From: Alkalinema sp. CACIAM 70d | GTDB taxonomy: Bacteria > Cyanobacteriota > Cyanobacteriia > Leptolyngbyales > Leptolyngbyaceae | Length of the DNA: 64,000 nt | Assembly (NCBI GenBank): GCA_002148405.1 | Contig: MUGG01000119.1 | Location: 124,001 to 188,000 of the forward strand | Reading direction: 5' to 3' | Shown here: positions 16,843 through 25,909 of the stretch, one piece after another | Numbering within the stretch: position 1 is the stretch's first letter | How the letters are laid out: every line of letters starts with the position of its first letter | Made by a program: the position numbers and the translations under genes | Notes under the pieces: generated by a model | The model's database searches: none | Seen by the model: only the letters and a program-made list of their open reading frames with translations | Told to the model about the DNA's origin: nothing

Positions 16843-17193
16843 ATGACGGTCAAATATGTCACCCATGATCTGACGACGGGCAACATCACCGTGATGGGCC
16901 ATGTGGAAGATGTGATGACGGTGCGAGGGAGTAAAGTGTCGCGGATTGGCGCGATCGTGGGTCAAGAAGCCCAAAACCCAGCGGAAATTCACCTCAATTT
17001 GGAAGTGGATCCCCATAAAACTGCATCACAAATGTTGGTGTTAAGTTTTAGTCCCCAGGATGCGGTGGAGATTGGGTTGCAATTGACGGCGATGGGTATT
17101 GAGGATAATCCGGCAATCAGTCTTGATTCGGTGAAACAACGGCTGGTGGATTTGCTGGCAGAACTCGATCGGACATTGCAAGTGAAACCTTAA
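16843..17193 (+). CDS. Conserved-looking hypothetical protein (116 aa)
   Basis: I do not recognise the family. The protein is soluble, with beta-rich N-terminal half (residues 1-70) and a helical C-terminal half containing FSPQDAVEIGLQLTAMGIE and VKQRLVDLLAELDRTLQ. No Cys or cofactor motif is present. It has an excellent GAGGAGG ribosome site and sits between the SQR-like gene (109 bp upstream) and the CNB-AAA-polyferredoxin gene (28 bp downstream), so it is probably translated from one transcript with the latter. Confidence 0.8.
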   Translation: MTVKYVTHDLTTGNITVMGHVEDVMTVRGSKVSRIGAIVGQEAQNPAEIHLNLEVDPHKTASQMLVLSFSPQDAVEIGLQLTAMGIEDNPAISLDSVKQRLVDLLAELDRTLQVKP

Positions 17194-17221
17194 CTGCTGA
17201 GTTGAGCCATCATAGTGTGTA

Positions 17222-19972
17222 ATGTCAAAGAGAATGGGTGAAGTTATCCTTTTACCATTGGGGTCGGTGACAGAGGACGGCGCTGCCACCAATCCCGCTA
17301 TGGCAGAGGACTCTTTAGAGTGGCTGAGTTTTCATCGGGTGTGGGGGCAATTGGATGATCTGACTTTAGCCGCGATTGCCCAGTCTCTAAAGTCCATGAA
17401 AGTGGCTGCCGGGACAGAAATTTACCGGGAAGGTCAAGGGGCGATCGGGCTCTATTGGCTGAAGTGGGGCAGTGTGGAAATTTATCGCGCCTCCGCTGTG
17501 GGAAAAACCCATATTCTTTACCATCAGGCCGGGGATGTGTTTGGTTATGTCCCCTTAGTCTCTAGTTTGATGACTGATGGGGGCGAGGATCCTGCCTCCA
17601 TCGCAGTGACCTATCAAACCAGTGCGATTGCAGTGAGTGCTAGCGAAATCTGGTTTCTGGGGCGATCGAGTTTACTCCAATTGAGTCAAGCCTTTCCGGC
17701 GATTCTCAATTTGATCAGCCAACTCTTAGTCAAGGACTTGGCTGAGTTTACTCAACGGATCTCCCAGGAACAAGTTCGTATTCAGGGATTACAAGACTGG
17801 ATTTGTTCTACCCCCCAAAATATAACGCCGATCGCGGCCAGTAAAGCGGCTCAGAAGTTGATTCAACAGATTGAACTAGCGGCCCAAGACGTGAAGCCGA
17901 TCGTGTTTCAAGCGGCCAATGGAACCGGAAAAACGTTCTTGGCTGGTTATTTGCATCAGCAGTCAGGATTGCGCGATCGACCCTTTGTGGAAATCGACTG
18001 CACCCAACTGCCGCGAGATACGACTGGCTTTGTCAGTTCGGATGTGATTTTTGGTCGGGATGGGGAAGCTGCGGGGGTCATTGAGTTACTGGAGCGGGGC
18101 ACGGTGTTGTTGGATCAGGTGCAGATGTTGTCTCCGGCGGATCACGATCGGCTGATCCACTATCTGAAAACGGGGCATTTCCTGCGAAATCCTTTGCTGA
18201 ATACAACCAGAGCGCAGGCTAATTTGACGGATTCTACTGTCAATGCTCAAGGGAATCCTAAAATTGATGATTTCAAAGTTGGGCCTGTGGCCTCTTGGGC
18301 GAGGCTGATTTTGGCCAGTCCTTACCCGATCGCCTTGCCGGAAATTTCTGTCCATCGGCTCAAGTTATATACGCTGGCTCAGCGCAAAAGTGATATTCCT
18401 GCATTTGCGGACAGTTTGATTGCCCAATTCTGTCAGGCGCAGGGGCGCTCAGTCTTGCAACTCAGTCAGGCTGATCTTCGTCGCTTGCTTAGTTATGACT
18501 ACCCTGGCAACTTACCTGAATTAGCAGGTATTCTGAAACGGGCGGTGATCATGACGCCTGTAGACCAAATGGTGATTCCGGAACAAGTATTATGGTCATT
18601 ACAATCGAAGAAAAATGCCTTCCGCATTGACCTCTTGGAACAGTTACCTTGGCTACGGCGTTTGCTCTTGAGTTCATGGTGGCCTAAGGGTTTCTGGATG
18701 GTTGTAATGCTGATGTTTATACCCGTCACCGTGATGGGGTATATCGGTCCCCAAACTCGGGATGCCAGCATGACGCTGAATCTTTTTTGGGCTTGGTGGT
18801 GGCCTTTGTATTTATTTTTATTTTTGTTTGTTGGACGATTGTGGTGTGCAATTTGTCCTTTTATGATTACGGGGGAGTGGTTCCGGCAAATTTCGCTCTG
18901 GTTGTGGCCGAGGCCGTTATTACCCTGGCCAACGAAGTGGCTGAATCGCTGGGGGGCATGGCTACTGTTTGGGGGATTCTTGTTGATTTATCTATGGGAA
19001 AAGTTTTGGGATTTGCCCCATACCCCCTATTTGTCGTCCTGGTTGCTAGTGGTGATTTCTGCGGGGGCGGTCATTGGGAGTGTGATTTATGAACGCCGTG
19101 TCTGGTGTCGCTATCTTTGTCCCATTGGTGGAATGAATGGTTTGTTTGCAAAACTATCATTGCTGGAACTACGATCGACCCAACAAATCTGTGGCACTCA
19201 GTGTAGTACGTTTGGTTGCTATAAAGGGAGTGATGCAACGCCAGTGAGTTTCAAGGATGCATTACCGAACGAAGGTCAAGCTACGGGGGGGTGTCCACTC
19301 TATTCCCATCCCGCGCAATTGCAGGATAATCGTGATTGTGTGTTATGTATGACGTGCTTGAAAGCTTGTCCGAATCGATCGGTGCAATTAAATTTACGCT
19401 TTCCAGCCACGGATTTATTAGAAGATCACCGTGGTTTTGGGGCGGAAGTTGCTCTATTGTTGCTATTATTGGGTGGTGTGTTCATGCACCATAGCGATCG
19501 TATCTTAGCTCTGGTAGGTGCGGCTAACTGGAGTATTGATGCTAATCATTTGTGGACTGGACTCCCCTGGGTGTTGGGGATATTGAGCTTACCAATGCTG
19601 TTGACCTACATAGTGCATCAGTTCGCTCGATTGTTCGATCGGCAAATGCCAGATTATTTAACCGTAATTTATGCCTATTTACCCATCACCCTTGCGGCTA
19701 ATCTTGCTCACTACACTCCTGCTGCCATGACGGAAGCGGGTCAAATTCTCCCGGTCATGGCAAGAACATTTGGTTTCAGTGGACTAGGTTGGCCAACCTT
19801 AACTTGGAGTATAGATGTTGCTCAGTTTTTACAGAGATTAACCTTGCTATCAGGTTTAGGATTTAGTGTTTATCCACTGTTACGAATTACTCAGCGATCG
19901 TGGATTCATAATCTACCCCATTTGCTCTTTATGATGAGTTTGACGTTGATTTTTTTCAAGTTGATTCTGTGA
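17222..19972 (+). CDS. Cyclic-nucleotide-binding / AAA+ / membrane polyferredoxin fusion protein
   Basis: This 916-aa multidomain protein has a CRP-like cyclic-nucleotide-binding domain at about residues 25-165. An NtrC-type AAA+ module follows at about 205-470, with Walker A NGTGKTF near 234 and Walker B VLLDQ near 296. The Walker B Glu is Gln and no GAFTGA loop is visible. About 490 onward is membrane-embedded, with CAICPF near 542, CRYLCPIGG near 630 and CVLCMTCLKACPN near 705-717. This last part resembles NapH/NosR/CcoG-type 4Fe-4S proteins. The expected C-terminal DNA-binding helix-turn-helix is absent. It may couple a nucleotide or ligand signal to membrane electron transfer; that is inference. 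It lies 28 bp after the preceding gene. Confidence 0.85.
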   Translation: MSKRMGEVILLPLGSVTEDGAATNPAMAEDSLEWLSFHRVWGQLDDLTLAAIAQSLKSMKVAAGTEIYREGQGAIGLYWLKWGSVEIYRASAVGKTHILYHQAGDVFGYVPLVSSLMTDGGEDPASIAVTYQTSAIAVSASEIWFLGRSSLLQLSQAFPAILNLISQLLVKDLAEFTQRISQEQVRIQGLQDWICSTPQNITPIAASKAAQKLIQQIELAAQDVKPIVFQAANGTGKTFLAGYLHQQSGLRDRPFVEIDCTQLPRDTTGFVSSDVIFGRDGEAAGVIELLERGTVLLDQVQMLSPADHDRLIHYLKTGHFLRNPLLNTTRAQANLTDSTVNAQGNPKIDDFKVGPVASWARLILASPYPIALPEISVHRLKLYTLAQRKSDIPAFADSLIAQFCQAQGRSVLQLSQADLRRLLSYDYPGNLPELAGILKRAVIMTPVDQMVIPEQVLWSLQSKKNAFRIDLLEQLPWLRRLLLSSWWPKGFWMVVMLMFIPVTVMGYIGPQTRDASMTLNLFWAWWWPLYLFLFLFVGRLWCAICPFMITGEWFRQISLWLWPRPLLPWPTKWLNRWGAWLLFGGFLLIYLWEKFWDLPHTPYLSSWLLVVISAGAVIGSVIYERRVWCRYLCPIGGMNGLFAKLSLLELRSTQQICGTQCSTFGCYKGSDATPVSFKDALPNEGQATGGCPLYSHPAQLQDNRDCVLCMTCLKACPNRSVQLNLRFPATDLLEDHRGFGAEVALLLLLLGGVFMHHSDRILALVGAANWSIDANHLWTGLPWVLGILSLPMLLTYIVHQFARLFDRQMPDYLTVIYAYLPITLAANLAHYTPAAMTEAGQILPVMARTFGFSGLGWPTLTWSIDVAQFLQRLTLLSGLGFSVYPLLRITQRSWIHNLPHLLFMMSLTLIFFKLIL

Positions 19973-20127
19973 TGAATTTGTGATGAATTCCAATCAGAAG
20001 TGTGGTTAATCCTAATTATATATTTTTCAAAATTGTTTATTAAATAAAAATTAACTCATTGATCATTGCATTCTTCTAAAACTGATACCGATTTTGTCAT
20101 TCTTGTTTTGTAATCCTGATTTTCATC

Positions 20128-21159
20128 ATGACTATTCATACCAACATTACCGAATTGATTGGTCGTACTCCGTTAGTGCAACTTCAGCGGCTCCCACAGC
20201 AATACCAGTGTCTTGCGCAGATTGTGCTTAAACTGGAAAGCATGAATCCAACTAAATCGGTGAAAGATCGGATTGCTATCAGTATGATCAATGCCGCAGA
20301 AGCAGCGGGTTTGATTCAACCGGGACACACCACGATTATTGAAGCGACCTCCGGAAATACAGGAATTGGTCTAGCGATGGTTTGTGCAGCCAAGGGATAT
20401 CGTCTTATTTTGACGATGCCGGAAAATATGAGCCGTGAGCGCCAACAATTATTACGGGCCTATGGTGCGGAAGTGGTGTTGACTCCGACCTATGCTGATA
20501 TGCCAGGGGCGATCGCCTGCGCCAATGAGTTGCTTGCCAGTATCCCTAAGGCTTTTTCTCCCCAGCAATTTAGCAATCCTGCTAATCCACAAATCCATTA
20601 CCGCACAACTGGCCCAGAAATCTGGCAGGATACCAATGGCGAGGTGGATGCGATCGTGGTTGGGGTAGGAACGGGAGGAACCCTCACCGGAGCTGGGCGC
20701 TACCTCAAGCAGCAGAAGCCTAGTGTTCAAATCATTGCCGTCGAGCCTGCTGCTAGTGCGGTTCTCAGCCACCAGCCAGCGGGTATTCATAATATTCAAG
20801 GTATCGGTGCAGGCTTCATTCCCGATGTCCTAAGGGTAGATTTGATTGATGAAATTATTACTGTTAGTGAATCACAAGCCTACAACATCGGTAAACAGCT
20901 TGCGACCCAGGAAGGAATTATGGGTGGAATTTCCACTGGGGCAATTCTGTTCGCAGCCCTACAAATTGGGCAACGATCGACCTATCGCGATCGTTTAGTT
21001 GTAGGGATTCAACCTAGTGATGGCGAGCGTTATTTGAGCACTCCCCTCTGGCAGTCGATCGATTCTCTAAACCCTCCGGATGTTGGGGATTTAGAGAATG
21101 AACAGCTTGGGGTTATGGATGAATGCCTCGTGCAAGCATTGCAGCAAATAGGGGAATGA
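20128..21159 (+). CDS. cysK: Cysteine synthase (O-acetylserine sulfhydrylase)
   Basis: This 343-aa PLP enzyme of fold type II has IGRTPLVQL, MNPTKSVKDRIA with the PLP Lys near residue 46, ATSGNTGIGLA, VVGVGTGGTLTGAGRYL, and GISTGAILFAAL. It condenses O-acetylserine with sulfide to cysteine. The C-terminus is about 20 residues longer than the common 320-aa form. Downstream of an SQR-like gene, it adds a sulfide-assimilating step to the neighbourhood, but a 155-bp AT-rich spacer suggests its own promoter. Its 3' end overlaps the convergent DUF2214 gene by 47 bp. Cystathionine-beta-synthase-like specificity cannot be excluded. Confidence 0.9.
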   Translation: MTIHTNITELIGRTPLVQLQRLPQQYQCLAQIVLKLESMNPTKSVKDRIAISMINAAEAAGLIQPGHTTIIEATSGNTGIGLAMVCAAKGYRLILTMPENMSRERQQLLRAYGAEVVLTPTYADMPGAIACANELLASIPKAFSPQQFSNPANPQIHYRTTGPEIWQDTNGEVDAIVVGVGTGGTLTGAGRYLKQQKPSVQIIAVEPAASAVLSHQPAGIHNIQGIGAGFIPDVLRVDLIDEIITVSESQAYNIGKQLATQEGIMGGISTGAILFAALQIGQRSTYRDRLVVGIQPSDGERYLSTPLWQSIDSLNPPDVGDLENEQLGVMDECLVQALQQIGE

Positions 21160-21565
21160 GCGCAAATCCTAATAGCTCTCCTCGGATGAACCAGGATAGG
21201 CGTTGCACTTGGGGTAAAGCCAACGGGGGAGGTGTCTGGTTCCGTAATCCTTTGATCCAGGAGAGGAAGGAAAAGGTGGGATATAGGGACAGTAGGCTGA
21301 CGATGATGAAAATTCCAATCTTGGTATAAAAAACGGGATCACTCAAATAGTAATCGGTGCCTTTACCAAAATAAAGAACTCTCAAAATCCCAGTAACCAA
21401 AACCATTAATGCCGAGAGGCCATAAATAGTATCGGCGATAAGAAGTTGCCAAGCTGCTTGGAGCTTGAGGTCGGGTTTGAGAAGGTGATGTTCCATAACT
21501 AAGGCTCCAAAGGCCAGCATGAAGCCCAAGTAATGTAAATAGGCTGTAATCGCACTCTGCCACAT
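21113..21565 (-). CDS. DUF2214 family membrane protein
   Basis: This 150-aa protein has four hydrophobic spans (about residues 5-25, 40-62, 80-100 and 128-148), with HYLGFMLAFGALVMEHHLLKP near the start, the typical DUF2214 pattern with paired His. Function is unknown; the fold resembles small heme or quinone-associated membrane proteins. It is convergent and overlaps the 3' end of cysK by 47 bp, so each protein's C-terminus is coded on opposite strands of the same DNA. Confidence 0.8.
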   Translation of the reverse strand: MWQSAITAYLHYLGFMLAFGALVMEHHLLKPDLKLQAAWQLLIADTIYGLSALMVLVTGILRVLYFGKGTDYYLSDPVFYTKIGIFIIVSLLSLYPTFSFLSWIKGLRNQTPPPLALPQVQRLSWFIRGELLGFALIPLFAAMLARGIHP

Positions 21566-21690
21566 AGTGATCTCGATCGTGATTTCGTTAGAATCCTATG
21601 GGTATTTAACCACAGGTGGCTTTTTTCAGGGATGAATAGGGCGATTTGTGCCGTCTAGAAAATTCTGAGGTTGCTCCTATTGTGGCGATT

Positions 21691-22203
21691 TTAGTAAATC
21701 CAAGGAATCAGCTTTTTAACGCGGGATTGATAATTTTCATAATCGGAAAATTTCGTCTTGAGCCAGGATTCTTCTTGCTTAGCTTTCTGATCAAAAAATA
21801 GCAAGAAAATCACGGCTCCGATCGCGTGGCTCAGACTCCACCGCCAGCAACTGTAGGCGATCGCGGCAAAAATCACGCCACTGTAAATCGGATGGCGGAC
21901 GATGCTGTAAACGCCGATCGTCACTAATTCGCCATCGTCTTTTGGATGGGGTAAGGGGGTCAAATTACCTCCCAGTTTCAGCACGCCGCCCACTAACAGG
22001 ACAATGGACACTAAACCCAATAGTCCTGTGAGGCCCCAAACACTATAATTCCACAGGGGGGATAGCGGTTCTCTGGAAAGGAAAGGATAGACAGGCAGCA
22101 ACACAAAAGTAATGAAGAGAATCATCTGTCCCATAACCCAATATTCCCCCCGCTTGCCCCGCCACCATTGGGTGGAATAGCCCCATTCTTTGAATTGATT
22201 CAT
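21691..22203 (-). CDS. Isoprenylcysteine-methyltransferase (ICMT/PEMT)-family membrane protein
   Basis: This 170-aa integral membrane protein has four or five spans. The C-terminal half contains GVYSIVRHPIYSGVIF, the SAM-binding RHPxY motif of ICMT- and PEMT-type methyltransferases, followed by EESWLKTKFSDYENYQSRV. Bacterial members methylate small membrane-soluble substrates that are mostly unknown. It follows the porin gene on the same strand with an 83-bp spacer containing a 14-bp tandem duplication. Confidence 0.85.
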   Translation of the reverse strand: MNQFKEWGYSTQWWRGKRGEYWVMGQMILFITFVLLPVYPFLSREPLSPLWNYSVWGLTGLLGLVSIVLLVGGVLKLGGNLTPLPHPKDDGELVTIGVYSIVRHPIYSGVIFAAIAYSCWRWSLSHAIGAVIFLLFFDQKAKQEESWLKTKFSDYENYQSRVKKLIPWIY

Positions 22204-22235
22204 GGTTAATCTCGCAATGGAAAATTGGATAATTT

Positions 22236-22263
22236 ATTGGTTATGAATGATTGGTTATGAATG
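22236..22263. repeat. 14-bp perfect tandem duplication downstream of the porin gene
   Basis: ATTGGTTATGAATG is present twice in tandem (22236-22249 and 22250-22263), 23 bp past the porin stop codon. It fits the series of 3'-end-associated short repeats in this window. Confidence 0.85.
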
Positions 22264-22286
22264 ATTCACTAGCTTTCGATCGTACC

Positions 22287-23984
22287 TTAAAACTCAAAAA
22301 TTGCCCGTACCGTTCCAACCACGATCGTGTCGTTGTTGCTGTTGTTTTCAGGATTGAAAATTACCAAGACTCCAGGATTGAGGGATAAATGTTGATTCAC
22401 TGGATAGCGATAGAGTCCTTCGAGGTGCCAGGAACTTGTACCCTCCTCCGCACCACTGTCATTTTGGGTGACTTTGGGTTGCTGGCCAATAATTAACCCA
22501 GCTAAGCTACCTTTTTTACCCAAGTCGGGAAAGGCGAACGTGACAGCCCAATTGAAAATCGAGGCGCGGTCCCCTTGGCGGACGGGCACGCGACCTAAGC
22601 CAAAGCCATCGCCTTCAGCTTCGGCCCGCGTCCAGCCGACCCACCCCGATAGGGTAAATTTAGGATTGACGCGCCAACTAGATTCCAAACCAAAGTGATT
22701 GGCTGACGTGGCGATCGTGCCAAAGGGGGAATTAGCCAGCCGACTGCCCGTGCCCCCGGTGAGGAAGGCTTTGCCAGGGGGATAGTAAGCTCGTACATAG
22801 GTTGCGCCAAAACTGAGCGTGTCAGACGGGCGGACGGTTAACTGGGCTAAGGCGGCAAAGGAGCCATTCAACAGGCCATTGTTGGCGGTCGGTTCCGCAG
22901 GATTGCGTGCCATATAGCCGACGGAGAAATTCAGCGATCGACTGATATCGTAGGAGACGGTGACGCCTGCGCCTCGGCGACCTTGGATATAAATGGGATT
23001 GAACCGCCCAAAGTTGGAAATTGCGCCTTTGTAGGGGCTGGCAAAAAAGGGATTGAACGTTTCAACAGCGGTATCGTAGCGACTCTCGGCGGCATCGATC
23101 GTGACCCGCAATTTGGGTGATAGGGGAAAGCGATAGAATAATCGCCCGATTTGCAATTGGTTATCCGTTGACCCGTCGAAGGCCAAGCGGGTCATATTGG
23201 TGCCCGTGACGTTGACGCCAAAGGGCGTGGTATTCAAGGCGTCAAGGCGAATTTTTAACAGGTCTTTGCCCGTAAAACTGGTATTTAAACTCAATCGCAC
23301 TCGGTTATCCATAACCCAATTGTCATCGACACTGCGTCCGCTGCCATCGGCCCGCTCATCCCCGATCGCACCAGTCACCGAGAAAATGACTTCACCCTGT
23401 AATTTAGTGGTGGTGGAAAACTGTTGTTTTTGAAGCGTAGCAGTTTTGGCCTCTAAGCCATCCACTCGCCCCCGCAAAGTCTCCAGTTCTGGGGCAAATT
23501 CCGTTTGGAGGCGTTTGAGGGTCGCTAAATCTTGCTGGGTAGCGAGTTCTGCTCCTGCGACGGCAATCCGCTGGTTCATTTGGTCAATGCAAGCATTTAA
23601 TCCAGCGGCAAACTCGTAACGGGTGACTGCTCGATTACCACGATAGGTGCGATCGGGATATCCTGCAATGCAACCATAGCGTTCTACTAAGGCTTGCAGC
23701 GCTTGAAACGCCCAATCCGTAGGTTGCACATCACTCAATTGGGAAACGCTAGTGACTTGAGCCAAGGGATTTGCCAAGGAATCGGTGGAGGAATTAGTCA
23801 GTGAATTGTCGAGGAAATCGTTCGCGATCGAGTTAGAGTTGCGATCGAGTGTTGCTGGTGCGGACATAGTTTCTGCTGCTACTCCACTGGCAAATCCACT
23901 GATAAATCCACTGGTAAATAGTAATAATGAACTGGGAAATAGGATTGCAGTGATTGACTTAAAATTGATATGAAGTTTTGTCAT
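22287..23984 (-). CDS. SLH-domain iron uptake porin
   Basis: This outer-membrane porin of about 565 aa starts at ATG 23984, where a strong AGGAAGGAGT site lies; an upstream start at 24047 is unlikely. It has a signal peptide (about 1-37, ending near VAAETMS), an SLH domain (about 75-140: DVQPTDWAFQALQAL, RYGCIAGYPDRTYRG, RYEFAAGLNACIDQM), a coiled-coil linker, and a beta barrel of the OprB-like carbohydrate porin family ending in aromatic Phe (AIFEF). Such cyanobacterial porins carry inorganic ions and iron across the outer membrane, and the SLH part binds the cell-wall polymer. It is divergent from the Nudix-like gene with only 41 bp between starts. Confidence 0.9.
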   Translation of the reverse strand: MTKLHINFKSITAILFPSSLLLFTSGFISGFASGVAAETMSAPATLDRNSNSIANDFLDNSLTNSSTDSLANPLAQVTSVSQLSDVQPTDWAFQALQALVERYGCIAGYPDRTYRGNRAVTRYEFAAGLNACIDQMNQRIAVAGAELATQQDLATLKRLQTEFAPELETLRGRVDGLEAKTATLQKQQFSTTTKLQGEVIFSVTGAIGDERADGSGRSVDDNWVMDNRVRLSLNTSFTGKDLLKIRLDALNTTPFGVNVTGTNMTRLAFDGSTDNQLQIGRLFYRFPLSPKLRVTIDAAESRYDTAVETFNPFFASPYKGAISNFGRFNPIYIQGRRGAGVTVSYDISRSLNFSVGYMARNPAEPTANNGLLNGSFAALAQLTVRPSDTLSFGATYVRAYYPPGKAFLTGGTGSRLANSPFGTIATSANHFGLESSWRVNPKFTLSGWVGWTRAEAEGDGFGLGRVPVRQGDRASIFNWAVTFAFPDLGKKGSLAGLIIGQQPKVTQNDSGAEEGTSSWHLEGLYRYPVNQHLSLNPGVLVIFNPENNSNNDTIVVGTVRAIFEF

Positions 23985-24025
23985 AATACAGGACTCCTTC
24001 CTAACACCAGAAAACCGTAAATCCA

Positions 24026-24604
24026 ATGAACAACGCAACACAGTCAACGAATCTTAATACTGTGCCCTGGAAAATCCACGATCGCTTTGTTGAAATCCAG
24101 TCCCGTTGGTTAACGGTGATTGGCGAACATCTCCAGGATCATCAAGGGAATTACCTGGAATATTGGCGAGTCGAAAAGGCTGATTCTCTGATCGTGATTC
24201 CGATTCAAGATCAGCAGTTTCTGTTGCCCCAACCAAGCTATCGTCCCGGTGTTAGCCAAGCGACATTAGATTTTCCGGGGGGACGACTGCCACTAGAGGC
24301 TGATTTGCGGGAAACGGCCTACGACATTCTGCTCCGGGAATTGGGGATTCCTGCGGTTGCGATCGCAACCCTAGAACCGCTGAATTCCCAAGGCTGGGCA
24401 ATTAATAGCTCGTTTTCTAACCAAAGGCTCTATGGATGGGTTGCAGAAATTACAACGGCTTCAGCATTAAATCCTGCAAATCCTGCTGGTTCCATCCTTC
24501 GTTATCCGATCGAGGCAAAGGGGCTGCGATCGCTGCTCCAGGATTTAACCTGTCTGCAATGTCGATCGGTCTTACAGGAATGGTACTTGATGCAACGGAT
24601 TTAA
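24026..24604 (+). CDS. Nudix-fold protein with a degenerate Nudix box
   Basis: This 192-aa protein follows the ADP-ribose-pyrophosphatase layout: an N-terminal beta domain, VIPIQDQQFLLPQPSYRPG, then LDFPGGRLPLEADLRETAYDILLRELGI, which aligns with the Nudix box. The box is altered: where the family has REUXEE, the sequence reads DILLRE, so only the last Glu of the metal-binding set remains. It is therefore probably weakly active or non-catalytic. The start is 41 bp from the divergent porin start, and its stop overlaps the convergent radical-SAM gene by 4 bp. Confidence 0.75.
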   Translation: MNNATQSTNLNTVPWKIHDRFVEIQSRWLTVIGEHLQDHQGNYLEYWRVEKADSLIVIPIQDQQFLLPQPSYRPGVSQATLDFPGGRLPLEADLRETAYDILLRELGIPAVAIATLEPLNSQGWAINSSFSNQRLYGWVAEITTASALNPANPAGSILRYPIEAKGLRSLLQDLTCLQCRSVLQEWYLMQRI

Positions 24605-25326
24605 GCTGGAGCAGTGGCGGAATGAGATCCCCGCTCAGATTGGAATGCCATTCCAGATTCATCTTCCGACTCGGAGAAAGCCATGTGGCCGCGATAGCCT
24701 GTGATAATCCGCTGACCATCTTGCAAAATATGGATTTCTACTGCGTCGCTGGCCCAGTCAATTTGATGTTGTAGCGCTGGGTTAAACACATGCACCCGTT
24801 GATTGCTAGAGGAGACGGGGGAATTGGGGGAATGAATGGCCTGGGAGGCAACGTAGGGGCCATCAATGAGAATGTCTAACTGGTCGAGTAAGTCCTGACT
24901 ACCCACTGGGGCTTGGCGCGATCGCAATTGTTCCAGCGTAAAGCCTGTAAAGGACATTACGGTCAATCCTTGCGCCTTCAGTTGTTTGGCGACCTGGGCT
25001 AAGACCACTGCTTGCTTAAAGGGTTCGCCACCGGAAAAGGTGATGCCTTGGTTGCGAGGTTCGCGCAGAACCTGGCGCACCACTTCGTCCACACTCACCA
25101 ATTGGTTAATCTCAAAGGGCCAAGAATGGGAATTGAAGCAGCCCGGACAATGCCGTCCACAGCCCTGTACCCACAGGACGGCCCGCACCCCAGGGCCATT
25201 GACTTCGGAGTTATCTACATAGCCCATGACATTAAGATAGCCGGGGGGAATTTCTGGGAGGGCTGGCGGTTGGTTGGGTTGGGGCTGGGTTGGTTGGGTT
25301 GAGGTGGATGCGATCGTGGATGGCAT
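24601..25326 (-). CDS. NrdG-like radical SAM activating protein
   Basis: This protein of about 241 aa starts at ATG 25326, behind a GGGAG site; a farther start at 25497 would overlap the spacer and add an unstructured tail. It has the radical SAM cluster CGRHCPGC (Cys-x3-Cys-x2-Cys, about residues 55-62), FSGGEPFKQ and the DILIDGPYV segment typical of NrdG, the activase of anaerobic ribonucleotide reductase. It probably installs a glycyl radical in a partner enzyme not seen here. The first 30 residues are Pro/Gln-rich and low-complexity. It may be active in dark anaerobiosis. Confidence 0.82.
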   Translation of the reverse strand: MPSTIASTSTQPTQPQPNQPPALPEIPPGYLNVMGYVDNSEVNGPGVRAVLWVQGCGRHCPGCFNSHSWPFEINQLVSVDEVVRQVLREPRNQGITFSGGEPFKQAVVLAQVAKQLKAQGLTVMSFTGFTLEQLRSRQAPVGSQDLLDQLDILIDGPYVASQAIHSPNSPVSSSNQRVHVFNPALQHQIDWASDAVEIHILQDGQRIITGYRGHMAFSESEDESGMAFQSERGSHSATAPA

Positions 25327-25393
25327 GGGTGTTCTCCCGTAGGTACTTAAGGAATCGTGATTGAAGTCAGGATCAACGTTAAGAGGGGTATTG

Positions 25394-25909
25394 TTAAGAT
25401 TGTCGTTGTAGACAACGCTCAAACGCCGGTTTATGGTTGTTTTCGGAAACGGAACGTAATTGTGTGAAGAGATCCCGCAAATCGGTCTGTTGAACAAAAT
25501 TTAAAAAATTGTCGTACAGTTTGATGTTGGCAATTTCAGCATCGATGCCCATTTGACAGGCTTGTCGCAAGGTTTGCGGGGCGTCTACTCGATCGGCAAA
25601 GGTGTCCTGGGGGATGGGGATTCCATAGCGTTGGAAAAGCGTTTCCCAGTGCTGAACATGGCGATTTTCCGCTTGGACAATGTTGCTAAAAGGACGGAGA
25701 GTCCCAAATTTCTGGATGACTGCGGTGTAGAAAGCGCGTGCATGAAACTCATCGTTGATGGCATCAATCATGGCCTGGTGGGTTTTTGCATCTAGGGGCG
25801 GACTAGCGGCGCTCATGGTGGTGGTGGGTGAGGTGGCAGAAACCATTAACCCGATCGCGAAAACGGAAAAACTAGCGGTTAATCCATACTGTAGGCGGTA
25901 GGAATTCAT
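25394..25909 (-). CDS. Exported DUF2202 ferritin-like protein
   Basis: This 171-aa protein has an N-terminal hydrophobic signal (about residues 8-30), then a ferritin-like four-helix domain of the DUF2202 type. Metal-ligand-like residues appear in DEFHARAFYTAVIQKFG, QAENRHVQHWETLFQRYG, GIDAEIANIKLYDNFL and SENNHKPAFERCL. DUF2202 members are proposed di-iron or metal-binding proteins; no activity is established. It lies 67 bp upstream of the NrdG-like gene on the same strand. Confidence 0.85.
   Translation of the reverse strand: MNSYRLQYGLTASFSVFAIGLMVSATSPTTTMSAASPPLDAKTHQAMIDAINDEFHARAFYTAVIQKFGTLRPFSNIVQAENRHVQHWETLFQRYGIPIPQDTFADRVDAPQTLRQACQMGIDAEIANIKLYDNFLNFVQQTDLRDLFTQLRSVSENNHKPAFERCLQRQS

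Noticed and set aside
17900..18600. Calling the 916-aa protein a sigma-54 activator
   Set aside because: Key sigma-54 contact loop and DNA-binding domain are absent, and cyanobacteria are generally reported to lack sigma-54.
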